This document shows positions 1 to 11,773 of a stretch of 64,000 nucleotides of DNA, one piece after another. The DNA is from Bathynomus jamesi (taxonomy: Eukaryota > Arthropoda > Malacostraca > Isopoda > Cirolanidae). Each line of letters begins with the position of its first letter. The stretch's first letter is position 1. The stretch spans positions 235,001-299,000 of the forward strand of contig JAJOZX010002351.1 of the NCBI GenBank assembly GCA_023014485.1. The letters are read 5' to 3'. A program made the translations under genes and the position numbers. The notes under the pieces are model-generated. The model did not search any database. It saw only the letters and a program-made list of their open reading frames with translations, and was not told the DNA's origin.

Positions 1-1265
1 CAACATCCTCCTGTTGCCTCATTAAGTGAAGCAATTAATCCGTCAATATACACATTAAACAGCATAGGGGAGAGCAAGGAGCCTTGTCTCACCCCGCAAG
101 AGGAGCCAAAACACTCGGATAGTACATTGCCTCACCTAACAGTGAAAGATTGGTGGGAATACCAAAATTTCAATAAATTTAATATGTACATGGGAACCTT
201 CCTGTCTTCTAGTTTTGCAAATAAAATATTGTGGTTCACCCTATCATATGCCTTACTTATATCAAGGAAACAGCTATAAATGGTTGAATTACTGTCAATG
301 TATTTAGATATTGTTTCTTTAAGTACATAGATACACAGGTCAGTTGAGTGGGACCTTTTAAAGCCAAACTGATTATATGTCCATAGGAAATCATTTAATC
401 GAAGTAACAAGAGTTTTTCTAGTAGTTTCGAGAAGCAGGAAGCGATAGCAATAAGCCTGTAATTATTGCTGGAAAGAATGTCTCCGTACTTATTTTTGAC
501 CAGGGGCAAGATATATACCCTCATGAACTCTGCAGGGATATAGCTATGAGCAAGCATGGCTGATAGGAGCAATGATATATGCAGACATACTACGTCATTT
601 GCATATTTTAAGTGCTCATTCGATAAGTCATCTACCCCTGACGCAGAACCAGTCTTTAACTCTTTAATTAACCTCTTTCAGAAAATGATATCAAAATATT
701 TTCCCTTGTCCCTCCCACAATCGTTTCGCTGCAATCTATCTTAAGATTATCCCTACTCACACTATTAAGAATGTTAGAGTAGTGGTTTTTCCACAGCTTT
801 GCAATTTCATCCTCCCCCGACACCCCATTGATTGTCGGAGGGAGGACATTTTTGACACCCGTTTGATTCTTAACAAATTTCCAAAATTTGTTATCGTTAT
901 TTATGCGAGCTTCACAGGCTTTTGATGCTCGAATAGACTCTTCTTCCTGTTTACATCTCCTTATGGCCGCCTTATACTGACCCCGACTTCTACACATATT
1001 TATGTATACTGGTCCTAATCTGGGTCTACCATGAAAACACCACAAATCATAGGCGTCTTTCGATTCCCTCTTCAGGGGGGCAATAAAATCATTCCATCCA
1101 GGAATAACCTTAGTATGATAGTTGTAAGATTTAATCAAGGGGCTTCCTGCTTCTCTTAACAGGGATATTATCGTACTATAATACCTATCTATGAGTTCAC
1201 AGTGAGAATCATTTGAGCAAGGATTATTACAGGCAAGGTGCAAAACTAGCATTGCACACAATAAG
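1..1265 (-). pseudogene. 5'-truncated non-LTR retrotransposon (CR1/Jockey-like), linker and RT part
   Basis: Read on the minus strand, 1261-668 encodes the linker between endonuclease and reverse transcriptase ('RGQYKAAIRRCKQEEES', 'NKFWKFVKNQTG'). After a frame change, 572-132 encodes RT blocks: 'NYRLIAIASCFSKLLEK', 'FGFKRSHSTDL' and 'FLDISKAYDRVNH', which holds the first catalytic Asp. That frame stops at a TGA at 134-132, yet it continues to the window edge with the next RT block 'GVRQGSLLSPMLFNVY'. The stop therefore looks like a TGG-to-TGA nonsense change. The endonuclease is missing and the element runs off the left edge, so the YADD box is not visible. Assignment to the LINE class is firm; the clade is a judgement from RT style. 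Confidence 0.8.
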
Positions 1266-1479
1266 CCAAATTTGCATTGTCAAAATGAAAATTTTCATTG
1301 AAAGTTAGTGTTTCTTTTGTTGTAAATTTTAAACATAATTAACACTGCACACTTTGAACAAAAACATTTTTACATTTTTAAAAACATTTCATTCAATAAA
1401 TACAAAGATTGTTTCGAATTCAATCCCTATCGTATCCTTCAGAAATTTACTTTTTTGAAGCGGGGCCCTAGGCAGTTGC

Positions 1480-4190
1480 CTATTTCGCCTATTGGAGGAA
1501 ACGCCCCTGATACTGGGTGTGACAGAAGTACGGTGGAATGGAACGGGAGACATAATTAGTAATGGATACGGTTTGATATATTCGGGAGGACAACACAGTC
1601 AGAGAAGTGTCGCCGTGTTACTGGATAGAAACGTTGCGCATTGTGTGACGAAAGTGGACTGTCTCAGAGACAGGCTGATGATGGTTCGTCTCAGCGCAGC
1701 GCCTGTAGACGGTGGTAGTGTTAGTGGTCTACATGCCAACATCTGATTATGAGGATGAGGCTGTAGAGGCTGTGTAGGAACATATCGAGGATATACTATC
1801 AAAAGGAAAAGGTAAGGACTACGTCATGATAATGGGGGACTGGAATGCCGTGGTCGGAGAAAGCAAGGAAAGAAATGAGGTAGGCAGTTATGGATTAGGA
1901 CTAGGAACGAGAGAGGGGAGATGTTGGTGGAGTTCTGTTGGAGGAACAGTCTATGTGTGATGAACACTTGGTTCAGTCACCCGGAACGAAGGCAGTATTC
2001 ATGGAAGGCTCCTGGAAATGTGAGAAGACTTCAAATAGATTATATTTTAGTTAGGCACCATAACTTCGTGGCTATGAAAGTGATACTGAAGCTAAAAAGA
2101 CTACAACAAGCGAAGAGAAAACTAAGGTGGAACAGAGATACGTTGAGGGGCACGCAGAGAAATAAGTTCAGTGACGGAGTGGCTATAAAGCTGCAGGAGA
2201 AACCAAAGTGAACAGCAATCAGTAAATGAACGGTGGCTTAGACTCAAAGTAGTCATACTTGAGAGTGCAATAGAAAACATAGGGGAAAAAAAAGGAAGAG
2301 CGGCCAAGAAGCCTTGGGTAACAAAAGAAATGTTGAGGGAAATGGATGTTTTGAAGAAAATGGAAAAACATTAACACTGAAGAAGGACTCAGAGAGTAGA
2401 AAAGATTGAATAACAAACTGCTAAGAGCGACAGAAGATGCAAGGGAAAGGTGGTGGACCGTGCAGTGTACGGAGATAGAAACATTGGAGAGAACAGGTCG
2501 GGTAGACCTAGTGTATCGGAAAGTAAAAGAGCTGACTTTCACCGGAAGACGTAGAAAAAGACAGAAGTTGTAGAAAATCGAGAGGGTGAAGCTCTTACAG
2601 ATGAGGAAGAAATGAGGAATAGGTGGAAGGAGTATATTGAGGAATTGTATGAGAAAGAAGCTAAGCCACTGGAAATTCAGATGGAGAGGATGGAGGAAGT
2701 CGACAACGATAAAATAGGACCCGAACCACTGGAAAGCGAGGTAATGGAGGCAATTAAGAGATTGAAAGAAGGAAAGACAGAGGGTAAAGTTGAAATTCCA
2801 GCAGAACTGCTGATAGCAATGGGACAAAAAGGACAGGAAGAATTAGTAAATCTCTGCAAATCCATATACATGGAAAGAGTGTAGCCTGAAGACTTTCTTG
2901 GTAGTATATTAGTGCCGTTGGAAAAGAAGAGAAATGCGACAAAGTACGAAGACCACCGAACGATAAGCCTGATAGTGTATACTTCTAAAGTAGTGCTGAG
3001 AATGTTACTTCTCGGTTGGAGAAGATAGCAGTAGAATACATTGGAAGGGATCAGTTCGGCTTTACGAAAGGTTGTGGAACCAGAAAAACAATTGCAGTAT
3101 TGAGAGTACTTAGCGAACGCAGCATAGAACACAATCAAAATGTCTACGTCTGGTTTGTAGATTACGAGAAGGCGTTTGATCGAGTTAGCTGGTCACATCT
3201 AATGAAGGTGTTAAAAGGCATCGGTGTGGAGTGGAGAGACAGACGAATGATCTCTGCATTGTACATGGGTCCGACGGCAATAGTGAGGACTAGCATTGGA
3301 GAAACAGACCCATGTGTTATTGGGACAAGTGTACGACAGGGATGCTTGTTATCACCGATCCTTTTCAATGTCTATGCAGAAGCAATGATAAGAGAGGCGT
3401 TGGAGGATATGGAAGAGGGTGTGATAATTGGAGGATTCCTCTTGAAGGCTGTGAGATTTGCAGACAACCAAGCGATGATTGCAAGCATGGCAGTTGGGCT
3501 CCAAAGGATGATGGAGGGGTTGAATGCTGTAGTAGAAAAATATGGAATGAAAATTAGCACCAAGTAAACTAAGGTAATGAAAATTGGGAAGGTTAGGGAA
3601 GAGGAAATTAAAATAAGCATAAACGGGAAAGATCTGGAACAAGTGAAGCAATTTAAATATTTGGGCAGCGTGATTACAGAAGATGGGCTTTGTGAGAGGG
3701 AAGTAAGAAAAAAAATCGCAATGGCTAAAGAAGCATTCAATAGGAGGAAAGTACTGTTTACCAGGAGATTTAACCGGGCTCTGAAAAAGAGAATGATTAA
3801 AATACTGATTTGGAGCGTCCTTTCTTACAGCTCTGAAAAGTGGACATTGAGGAAGGCCGATATCAAACGACTGGAAAATGTAAGATGTGGTTTTAGAGGC
3901 GAATGGAGAGAATCAGTTGGAGGGACAGAGTAAGTAATGAGGAAATACTGAGAAGACTAGGTGAGGGAAGAACACTAATTGACACCATCGGGAAAAAGAA
4001 GAAAAGATGGATTGGCCATATTCTCAGACACGATGGGCTTCTCAGAGATGTACTTGAAGGGAGAACGGAGGAAAGGAAAATGCGTAGCAGACGAAGAATG
4101 AAGATGTTGGATGACATCAAGGAAGGTAGAACCTATCAGCAAACAAAGGTTCTGGCAAAGGACAAGGTAGCCTGGAGGAAGTCATGATAT
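1480..4190 (+). pseudogene. Degenerate RTE/BovB-like LINE (endonuclease plus reverse transcriptase)
   Basis: Pieces in several frames follow the order of an RTE-type LINE of the kind often labelled craniofacial-development-protein-2-like. They are apurinic endonuclease ('GVTEVRWNGTGDII', then 'MIMGDWNAVVGE'), linker ('RWKEYIEELYEKEA'), RT ('FGFTKGCGTRKTIAVL', 'FVDYEKAFDRVSW', 'SVRQGCLLSPILFNVY') and C-terminal region ('KRWIGHILRHDGLLRDVLEG'). Disruptions are many. The RT active site reads FADN instead of FADD (Asn codon at 3466-3468), there is an in-frame TAA at 3565-3567, and frame shifts break the endonuclease. The element cannot make active RT. It ends near 4190 with no clear poly-A. Confidence 0.85.
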
Positions 4191-4720
4191 GGACCTACCG
4201 ATGGGCAGAACACTTCATCATATGTTTAGTGCCCTAAAAAGAAAAACGGCCCTCCCATATGTTTCTCATTCATAATCTCTTTTAGGAGTCCCATTCTTAT
4301 TCTTGATTTATTTATTATAATTGTAACTATCTATGTAGTACCTATTTACCCACCTATCTGAGAGCCCATTTAAATCCAAAACTTTAGGTCCATATTAAAT
4401 AAAATAATTAGCCAATTTGGCATTTGTTTATTCTAGGTTGAAATTATTATAACATGAAAAAAATTGTAATATTTATTTAGTGAATAAAGAATTGTTGATT
4501 GAGTGAGAGAGCAAATCACAATATCCTCATATAATCACTTGAATTGAATTGAACTGAATAACCTTTATTAATAATAACGTAAATACAGTGGTCTTACAAT
4601 TTACAATGACATAAATAATTGTGAAGCTGAACTATTTATTTTATTTAATTTGACCCTTAAGCTTTAGGCTTTACTAGACTTCTTACCGAATAGTGAATAT
4701 ACGGTACATCCCTCATACGA
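4190..4720. other. AT-rich stretch with no recognisable gene
   Basis: Nothing coding was recognised. The sequence is AT-rich with stops in all frames, and reads like decayed repeat or intergenic DNA. Confidence 0.4.
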
Positions 4721-4773
<53 letters not shown>

Positions 4774-4785
4774 CTATCCGGTAAG
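4682..4785. repeat. (TA)n tract flanked by a short inverted repeat
   Basis: A pure TA run at about 4721-4770 is bracketed by 'CTTACCGAATAGTGAAT' on the left and its near-reverse complement 'ATTCACTATCCGGTAAG' on the right. A second, direct copy of 'AATAGTGAATATRCGGTAC' lies just downstream. The TA run therefore sits in the loop of a small cruciform-capable repeat. Confidence 0.7.
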
Positions 4786-4889
4786 AATAGTGAATATGCG
4801 GTACACGTACACCCCTCATATATATGTAGAGAACAGACATAGAGACAGACAAAGAACCAGACAAAGAAATTCTTTCCTCTTCGACGTTG

Positions 4890-6030
4890 GCAGACATCTT
4901 AAATACACGTGGTGTTCAAGGACACAGGAACAACAGGACGGTTGATTTTTTAGCAGAAAGGCCCGCGAAATGTTAGCGTCCTACGAGCTTATAAAAGGCG
5001 GAGACTACTGGCACTCGTCCTCACTCCGCTCGTACGTCCCCTTCGAATTTCTACTCTCTCTACACAGCGCCATCATCGACTTTAGCCGGCTGCAGTCCAA
5101 GTCACACTTCAACCATATACCAAACGACGTAACTGCTGTAGGTTTCCCATTGGTTTCTTACCAGTTCTCGACCGGCTCTCAACTTCCATCCTCAAAGACA
5201 CCGGCAAGGTTCACCACGTTACAGAAGCATCTTTCGAGGAACAGGTCCGTGAACTTTCTACTAAGCTACAAGCCACAAATCATCTCGCTTCGCTCATCTT
5301 CCACCACTTTACGATCGGCGCCCGTTCAACAAGTTTTCAATAGGCCCCGCTACCGTCTTCAAGGTCATCCTCGACGTGCGAGACGCATACGGTCAACCTC
5401 ATCTAGGCATTCAGTCTACGAAGTCATTACTGCCCAGATATCGGTCAACCCAACATGTAGGTCTTCCATCGCCCGAGGTATTCATCATTCGCGGTAAGCT
5501 CCTTTTGCCTCGTCTTAAGCAATTCTCACTAGACCTACCGTTGCCTTGTACGTCTTGCTTCCACAAGCTCTGCCTAATCGCGTAGGCCCCAAAAGTGTTT
5601 TCAATATCGTTCAAACTAACTTTCTCGTTATAACTGCAGTAGGCCTATTTCAAGCGTCATTCCAATACCGTAATTTTGGTATCACTCTGTTATTGTGTTC
5701 TTTCATATAACTCATTTTATTTTGCATCTGCTTGTTTATGTACTCTTTTATGCATTTCATTCTTGACGGCCTAATCCGTTTACTGTACCAAACGTACGTG
5801 TATTATTTCTATTATCAATAGACTGCATCATTTATTCTATGTTCCATTTGTGCATAACTCATTAGCCTATCTAAATCAGTGTATTACGTAATCCATTTAC
5901 TGTACCAACCATATGTGCATTATTTCTGTTATTAATAGTTTTCATTATATTTTCGGTGTTCCACTTCGCATATTCCATTAGCCTACCTGAATCAGTGTTT
6001 ATCACCCATTGTGATGGGTGTTTATCACCC
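4890..6030 (+). other. Possible LTR-like block with TATA box
   Basis: A TATA-type box ('TTATAAAAGGCGG', about 4989-5001) is followed by a locally GC-richer, CT-rich leader-like stretch and then AT-rich sequence. This layout resembles the promoter and 5' leader of an LTR retrotransposon. A frame of 175 codons at 4970-5497 is open, but its Ser/Arg-rich translation looks non-biological. No matching second LTR, primer-binding site or gag/pol was seen. A solo LTR is the best guess. Confidence 0.25.
5767..6001. repeat. Two-copy tandem repeat, unit about 118 bp
   Basis: Two adjacent diverged copies share 'TACTGTACCAA', 'TATTATTTCT', 'CATTAGCCTA' and 'AATCAGTGT' in the same order. They start near 5767 and 5886. 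No coding content is seen. Confidence 0.6.
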
Positions 6031-6131
6031 ACTTAACAATTAGGCTGTATAACCATTTTTATGGCTAATACTCGTCATATTTAGCATAGTACAAATGCCG
6101 TTATATAATTGTTAATCACTATAAATATCGT

Positions 6132-6212
6132 TATTGAACCGTTAATCGCTGTCTCGATCCCAGGGCCGATGGATTCGTAGTCAGCGACGCTAACCACTAC
6201 ATTACCTAGGCG
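6132..6212 (-). repeat. tRNA-derived SINE head (fragment)
   Basis: On the minus strand the sequence has a box-A-like 'GTAGTGGTTAGCGTCGCTGA' and, about 30 nt later, a degraded box-B-like 'GGGATCGAGAC'. The T-arm is not properly paired and the acceptor stem does not close, so this is a SINE-like remnant and not a functional tRNA gene. Confidence 0.5.
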
Positions 6213-6222
6213 CATATATATA

Positions 6223-7292
6223 CAGGAAGGCGCAAAAGTCAGGAACCATAGGCACATTTTAATAATGTGTGTTTTAATGTGCATTTTGTTCTTTTCAGAT
6301 TTGTTGTTGAACCTATGGCACAGAAATTGACAATAGATGAACGGGTGGAGATAGTTTTAATGTGTGCAAGGCGTGGTAACACACACCGATCAGTTACTAC
6401 TGCTTTTAATGACAAACACCCTGAAAGGACGCCAGTTGTTTAGGCATCAGTTGGAAAACTGTTCACTCGCTTCAAAGAAACGGGAAGTGTTCATGATCGG
6501 GCGCGTAGTGGCCGGCCAAAAAGTTCAACCGATGCAGCAACATCACTAACGGTACTCAATCACCTCGAAAACAGCCCACGTAAGTCCTTAAGAAAGTTAT
6601 CCCAGGAAACGGGTGTCTCCAAAAGATCCATTCAACGAATTCTTACAACAAATCGTTTCCACCCCTATAAAGTCTAACTCGTTCAGGAACTGCACGGTGA
6701 CGACACAGACCGTCGCGCGTCGTGTAGAGTTCTGCCAGTGGTTTCTACAACATCGACAGCTTCAACGAAGGATCATGTTCAGCGACGAAGTGATATTTCA
6801 CCTCAGCGGCCGTGTCAATAGGCATAATGCACGCTATTGGGCCAGTGAGAACCTCCACTGGATGGAGGAAGGATATGTGCAAGTCGATCCACGAATTATG
6901 GTGTGGGCTGCGCTCTGGGGGGATCGTTTAATTGGTCCACATTTCGTAACCATCGTCCGGAGCTCTTTAGATGAAACATTCCCAAACAAGTGGATCGGAC
7001 GGCGAGGGCCCTTCGAATGGCCACCTAGGTCCCCAGACCTCACGCCTCTTGACTTTTTCTTGTGGGTCCATCTCAAGTCGGTAGTCTATGCTGATCGACC
7101 CAGAACCATACGTTCTCTAAAGGATAAAATCACATGTGAGTGTGCCAAAATCAGTACCAATGTGTTAAGGAATGTTCAAACATCATGCATGCAACGCGTC
7201 AAAAAGTGTCTCCAAGTGGAAGGCCACCAATTCGAACAGTTATTATAATTTAATAAAATGTGCCTATGGTTCCTGAATTTGGCGTCACCCTG
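6223..7292 (+). mobile_element. Mariner-like DNA transposon (IS630-Tc1-mariner)
   Basis: Terminal inverted repeats of about 40 bp are visible. The left end has 'CAGGAACCATAGGCAC' at 6240-6255 and the right end carries its reverse complement at 7260-7275. A TA precedes the left end; the right flank reads TT, so the TA target duplication is imperfect. The element holds one decayed transposase. Confidence 0.85.
6315..7248 (+). pseudogene. Mariner-like transposase, broken and missing the second catalytic Asp
   Basis: The start is the ATG at 6315, which opens an N-terminal helix-turn-helix region ('MAQKLTIDERVEIV', later 'SRSIQRIL'-like 'SKRSIQRILTTNRFH'). An in-frame TAG and a TAA interrupt this part, and a frameshift near 6715 moves to the frame that carries 'FCQWFL', the first catalytic motif 'MFSDEVIFHLSG' and the third motif '[16 protein letters not shown]'. 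The stretch that should hold the second Asp (the [13 protein letters not shown] motif) is absent: 'FVTIVRSSLDE' runs straight into 'WIGRRGPFEWPP'. So the gene has stops, a frameshift and an internal deletion of a catalytic segment. It is non-functional. Confidence 0.85.
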
Positions 7293-7446
7293 TTACACAG
7301 AAGATCTGGAATACTGGAAATCCCGTTTCTCCTGTCACTGTCCTACTTAGCTGATCTTTTTCCATGTCTCATTTATCCTGTGAGCAGTCCATCACGCTCT
7401 CAAACACACACTTCTCTTTCTATTACTCACTACACATACTGTACAT

Positions 7447-9700
7447 TAGGGTGGATCGATTTTACATATTTTTCGATTTCCATATTCTAATAGAGACAAA
7501 ACCTTGCGCATGCATGAGAAAATAGCCTCTGCAAAATCTTAGCTTAATAGGTAATCAACTTCTGCCCCCGGCAGAGCGATGAAAATCATATTTTAGTAGT
7601 CAAAAACGTATTTTTCTTATAATTTTTCAAATATTTCAATATGCATCAAAATTATTCCTAATAACTATAAAGTCGATGAAAAAGACCTCATATGATCGTT
7701 TTTCCAAGCGCGTTGTCCTACGTTAATATCTTTTGCCCCCGGCAACAACGTCAAATGTTGAAAAAATAGGTAATTTATATACATATTTTCAGATCGGCTC
7801 TTTGTCTTAAACAATGCATTTATATATTTCCCATAGCATTTATATCGTTGCTTAGGCATGAAATAACACGCAAAATTTTATGACTCTAGAGTAATATCTT
7901 CTGTCCCCGAGAAAAGTCTAAATGTGGATTATAATTACGTTAATGCGATGTTATAAGTACGATAAGTACTAAGTACAGCTCCTCGCTTGCTAATTTTATA
8001 AAATTAGCAACCCAGAACTCACCACGAGGAGGTGGCTGTACGTCGAGTTCCACCCTATCCAGCCCCAACCACCCTTCCTTTGGCTGCATGTCGATTTACA
8101 TACGGTAATCTTTCTTAGAATCAAATCGTGGAATTTTTGTTCGGGAGTGAAGACGGGAGCGGATGAATCCGTCCCTCTCTTCTATTCCACTTACACTGGC
8201 AGAGGCTTCGGTTACTAATTTGATGAGTCTCTCGACCGCTTGAGTATGACAAGGGAATAGTGGGATCAGTCCATCAGGCTGGTCTCCCGTCTCAACAAAC
8301 TCTTTTATTCGGGTATCAGGTATTGTTTTTGTAACGGGGGGGTTCGGTCACCTCAGCCGTTTGCCAGTTGATCATTTCGTAATAGTTTTGACTATCGTAG
8401 AGCAGCTCAGGCATGGCGAAGGCTCGAATTTCCCCCGCTGGTGATTGTTTTGATCGTGCTTTTAATATTCTTCTCCATCCCAATTCTCTTATGTGTTGCT
8501 CATCGGCATGTAGCATGGAGATCAAAATATTTTCTGGGTGAGCAAAGAAAGAATTTCTACGGAGAACTTTGTTGGCGATTGTCTTAGATCTTTGAGGCAT
8601 GGTCTGAGAGAGACGCATCATTTCGAAAAAATGTTTTGCGCCCTCAGTGAAACTGGAGTTTTTCTTTATCTTAAACCAAATTGGTGCGTAAACTGTCATA
8701 ATGAATCGCACAATTTCGTTGAAGGTGCTGGAGGGTTCACTGGTTGAAACATAGAGGCGCAGAAATCTATTTGCTGTTGTCAGCCACCTGGAATGCGCCA
8801 TCTTACCTGGATTTCGAGCCGCGAGAGCTGAAGAGCAGCTACCGCTCGACACTGCTCTGTAGATGCCTAACAAATATTTTTGGTCAGTGCTCAACTCGGC
8901 ATCATCTATGTCAATGTCGGGAGATGGAATGGCATCGAATTCTGTAATTGGAAGTTTTTCGCAGTCGTTCAGTTGTTTTCCAACTGGTCCAGTAAAGCCC
9001 ATTGGCCCAGTTGTTTTGCCGTCCAAGTCTTGAATGAGGTGTCGCAGTGATAATTCATTACCGTGTAATAGGCATATGAGCCACTGAACTGGCCTTTGTA
9101 GTTTCATTTCAATCATACGAATGGCTCCACCCTTTCGACCCGTGTTCACTGCGGTACCATCACAGCCGATAGCCACAATGTCGTCCGTGCTAATATTGTT
9201 AGTCTGCTGCTGCTGCTGGCAGCACTCACCAGAGATGACCTTTAAACCCTAGCCTAGAGTCATAAAATTTTGCGTGTGTGTTATTTCATGCCTAAGCAAC
9301 GATATAAATGCTATGGGAAATATATAAATGCATTATTTAAGACAAAGAGCCGATCTGAAAATATGTATATAAATTACCTATTTTTTCAACATTTGACGTT
9401 GTTGCCGGGGGCAAAAGATATTAACGTAGGACAACGCGCTTGGAAAAACGATCATATGAGGTCTTTTTCATCGACTTTATAGTTATTAGGAATAATTTTG
9501 ATGCATATTGAAATATTTGAAAAATTATAAGAAAAATACGTTTTTGACTACTAAAATATGATTTTCATCGCTCTGCCGGGGGCAGAAGATGATTACCTAT
9601 TAAGCTAAGATTTTGCAGAGGCTATTTTCTCATGCATGCGCAAGTTTTTGTCTCTATTAGAATATGGAAATCGAAAAAAATGTAAAATCGATCCACCCTA
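7447..9700 (-). mobile_element. Family A long-TIR DNA transposon, copy 1
   Basis: The element is 2254 bp and is bounded by TAGGGTGG ends. It has terminal inverted repeats of about 440 bp (7447-7887 and 9254-9700) and a perfect 8-bp target duplication, CTGTACAT, at 7439-7446 and 9701-9708. Each TIR carries two or three copies of a subterminal motif of the form 'TTYTGCCCCCGGCA', possibly a transposase binding site. The interior holds the C-terminal two thirds of a transposase on the minus strand. The 8-bp duplication is compatible with hAT- or P-type elements, but the protein was not matched to a named superfamily. Confidence 0.9.
8096..9241 (-). pseudogene. Family A transposase, C-terminal two thirds with one frameshift
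   Basis: The minus-strand frame 9176-8316 is open for 286 codons and begins inside a conserved block: 'AIGCDGTAVNTG', then 'QWLICLLHGNELSLRHL' with a C-x2-H signature, then a helical region with 'ENILISMLHADEQHIRELG'. A frameshift in the G7 run near 8335-8341 separates this from the end, which carries 'PCHTQAVERLIKLVTEASAS' and stops with TAA at 8098-8096. The second family member (13922-16169) has the same blocks in the same order, which supports the frameshift reading. By analogy with hAT/P/MULE-type enzymes, the Asp of GCDGT, the C-x2-H and the Glu of QAVER are candidates for the catalytic core; this is inference. The N-terminal part with the first Asp is missing. Confidence 0.75.
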
Positions 9701-9719
9701 CTGTACATGCCTCACATAC

Positions 9720-11345
9720 CATATAATCTTTTCAAAATTTAAAAAAAAGGGCATCAACTTCAAGAGCCTCAGAGACCCTGGGGAGGGGGACCATAAATGT
9801 CCCCACTTCTTGGCTCCTCCGCTGCCGATACCGGGAACGCAGACCCGGGCAAGGGGGCTGGATCTGTTACCGCCCATTCATAAACTTCTGAAATATTCGT
9901 GACTTTTTCTCAAATTTTCAATCTGTTGAACACCACCTCTCCTCCTCTAAACCTCATCTTCTTTTCGTCACTGAAACTCAGGTGTCTGGGACAACTGACA
10001 GCAACCTCTTTTCTGTACCCTCTTACTTTCTCTATACTCAACATTTATTTTCACTCCAAAGCATAGGCGGATCCAGAGAGGAGGCCAGGTGGTTTAATTG
10101 AAGCAACGTGGACATAAGCATTCAAACGCTTCACCCAATTTCGTTTAACCAGGATGTATGAGGCCTCCAAATTAAGCCCTGTTGCTTTAATTAAGCCCCC
10201 TCGACCCCCTCTGGATCCACCTATGCTCCAAAGGTGGATGTTGCGTATATGTTCGCAATGACCTAACTTGTTCTCGTATTTCCGAATTCTATACCCTCTG
10301 GCTACGGCTTACATGCCAATCTCAAAATAAATACATCTTTGCTGGTTACCTTTCTCCAAATTCTACTGACTATCTAAAAATTTTTTACTACCTCACTTCG
10401 AAAGTGGAATACATTCTATCCCACTCTCCCTTTGCTGAAATTTGTATTTTAGGAACTTTCAACGTTCACCACCACCTTTGACTTTCCTCCCATTTTACTA
10501 ACATCCCTGGTGAACTAACTTACAACTTTTCTATCCTAAATGACCTAGAGCAGAGTGTATAGCACCCTACTTGTATCCCCACCCGCCTTAGAGATAGGCT
10601 CAACATTCTGAATTTATTTCTTATTTCTCATCCTTCTTCTTACTCTGTCAAACTTTTTCTCTGTCCGGACCCTCCAACCACAACCTTATATGTTTCCTGT
10701 CCTATCGCTCCAATCTGGCCTTTGCAGCCTCCCAAGGAGGCACCTTTGGCATTTTGTCGCCGCTGATTGGGAGGCTTTTAGGCAATACTTCTGTAATTTA
10801 CCAAGGAATAATTGTTTCCGTGGTCCGGGCCCTTCCGAGTGTGCCAAGCGCATCACGGAGATGATTCTCTCGAGCATGGAGGTGTACATTCCATATTCTA
10901 TTCCTACTACTAATGCAAAAAACCTTGGTTTAATTTTACTTGTTCTAATGCTATCAGCAACAGAGAGAAGTCTTTCAGAAGGTACCGTCGCCATCCAACT
11001 CCTGACTCTCACTCAGCTTATATTTCTGCCCGCAATCGTGCAAAATCTGTTCTTCGACTCGCCAAAAATGCTTTCATCAGACAAAAATGTGAAAACGTAT
11101 CCATTTCTAATTTTTCTCGCTCTTTCTGGCATCTAGCCAAGAACCTCTTCAATACATATACGTCGTCTTCTTTCCCTCCTCTTTTCCATTCCGATGGCTC
11201 AGTTGCCGTCTCTTCTCTTGGCAAAGCTAAACTCTTCGCTTAAACTTTCACTTCCAATTTATCCATAAACGATTCCGGTGCTGTTCCTCCATCTCCTCCC
11301 CGCTCCGACTTTACTATGTCTGAACTTAGAATATCTTCTAAAGAT
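9720..11345 (+). pseudogene. Degenerate LINE (CR1/Jockey-like), endonuclease and linker
   Basis: Plus-strand pieces include the endonuclease start 'HLFFVTETQVSG' near 9955, 'KGGCCVYV' near 10235, and a linker read in one frame at 10732-10920 ('RITEMILSSMEVYIPYS'). A later frame carries 'ISARNRAKSVLRLAKNAF' and 'FSRSFWHLAKNLF'. Many stops and frame changes are present and RT is absent past about 11345. From memory this protein type is very abundant in decapod genomes. A MITE interrupts it at 10062-10225. Confidence 0.75.
10062..10225. mobile_element. 164-bp MITE inserted in the LINE, 8-bp TSD
   Basis: The ends are 'CATAGGCGGATCCAGAG' and the reverse complement 'CATAGGTGGATCCAGAG'. The flanks are identical 8-mers CTCCAAAG at 10054-10061 and 10226-10233. 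Removing the insert restores the interrupted LINE reading 'FTPKGGCCVYV', which dates it after the LINE. An 8-bp duplication suggests hAT-type mobilisation. Confidence 0.9.
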
Positions 11346-11469
11346 GTGTACTGAGTTTGTTAGTTCATGACCTCAGTTGTAGTTCCAGTCCTCCGTGAGA
11401 AAAATGGTTTGTTTCGGTTCTAAAATTACTTTCTGCTCTCTATGCATTAAATGGCACCGTTTGATTCTA

Positions 11470-11771
11470 CAGGGTGTTCCGTTTAAATGGAACCACAGGG
11501 AGTAATTAATAACGTCTTTTTTTTCTCGATAAGCCAATCCAAATTGGGAACCCATTACTCACAGTTGCGTGGTGAAGTTGCTGTCGAAATTTAAAATGAC
11601 GATCTGTGATGGTGATCTGTGATCTGTGAGTTTACCGTAATTGGATAAATAGATTAAAAATATGCATGAATAATAATGGCGAACACATCGAACAAATACT
11701 ATGAATAAAGGTACCAATATCGTTTCCAATCTTTATTACTCCCTATAGTTCCATTTAAACGAAACACCCTG
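11470..11771. mobile_element. 302-bp mariner-type MITE
   Basis: The ends are 'CAGGGTGTTCCGTTTAAATG' and its near reverse complement, extending to roughly 45 bp of TIR. TA dinucleotides flank both sides (11468-11469 and 11772-11773). The interior has no open frame of note. Confidence 0.85.
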
Positions 11772-11773
11772 TA

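Noticed and set aside
4970..5497. 175-codon open frame
   Set aside because: Composition is Ser/Arg/His-rich with no recognisable motif, and it lies in a leader-like region; it is not supported as a gene.
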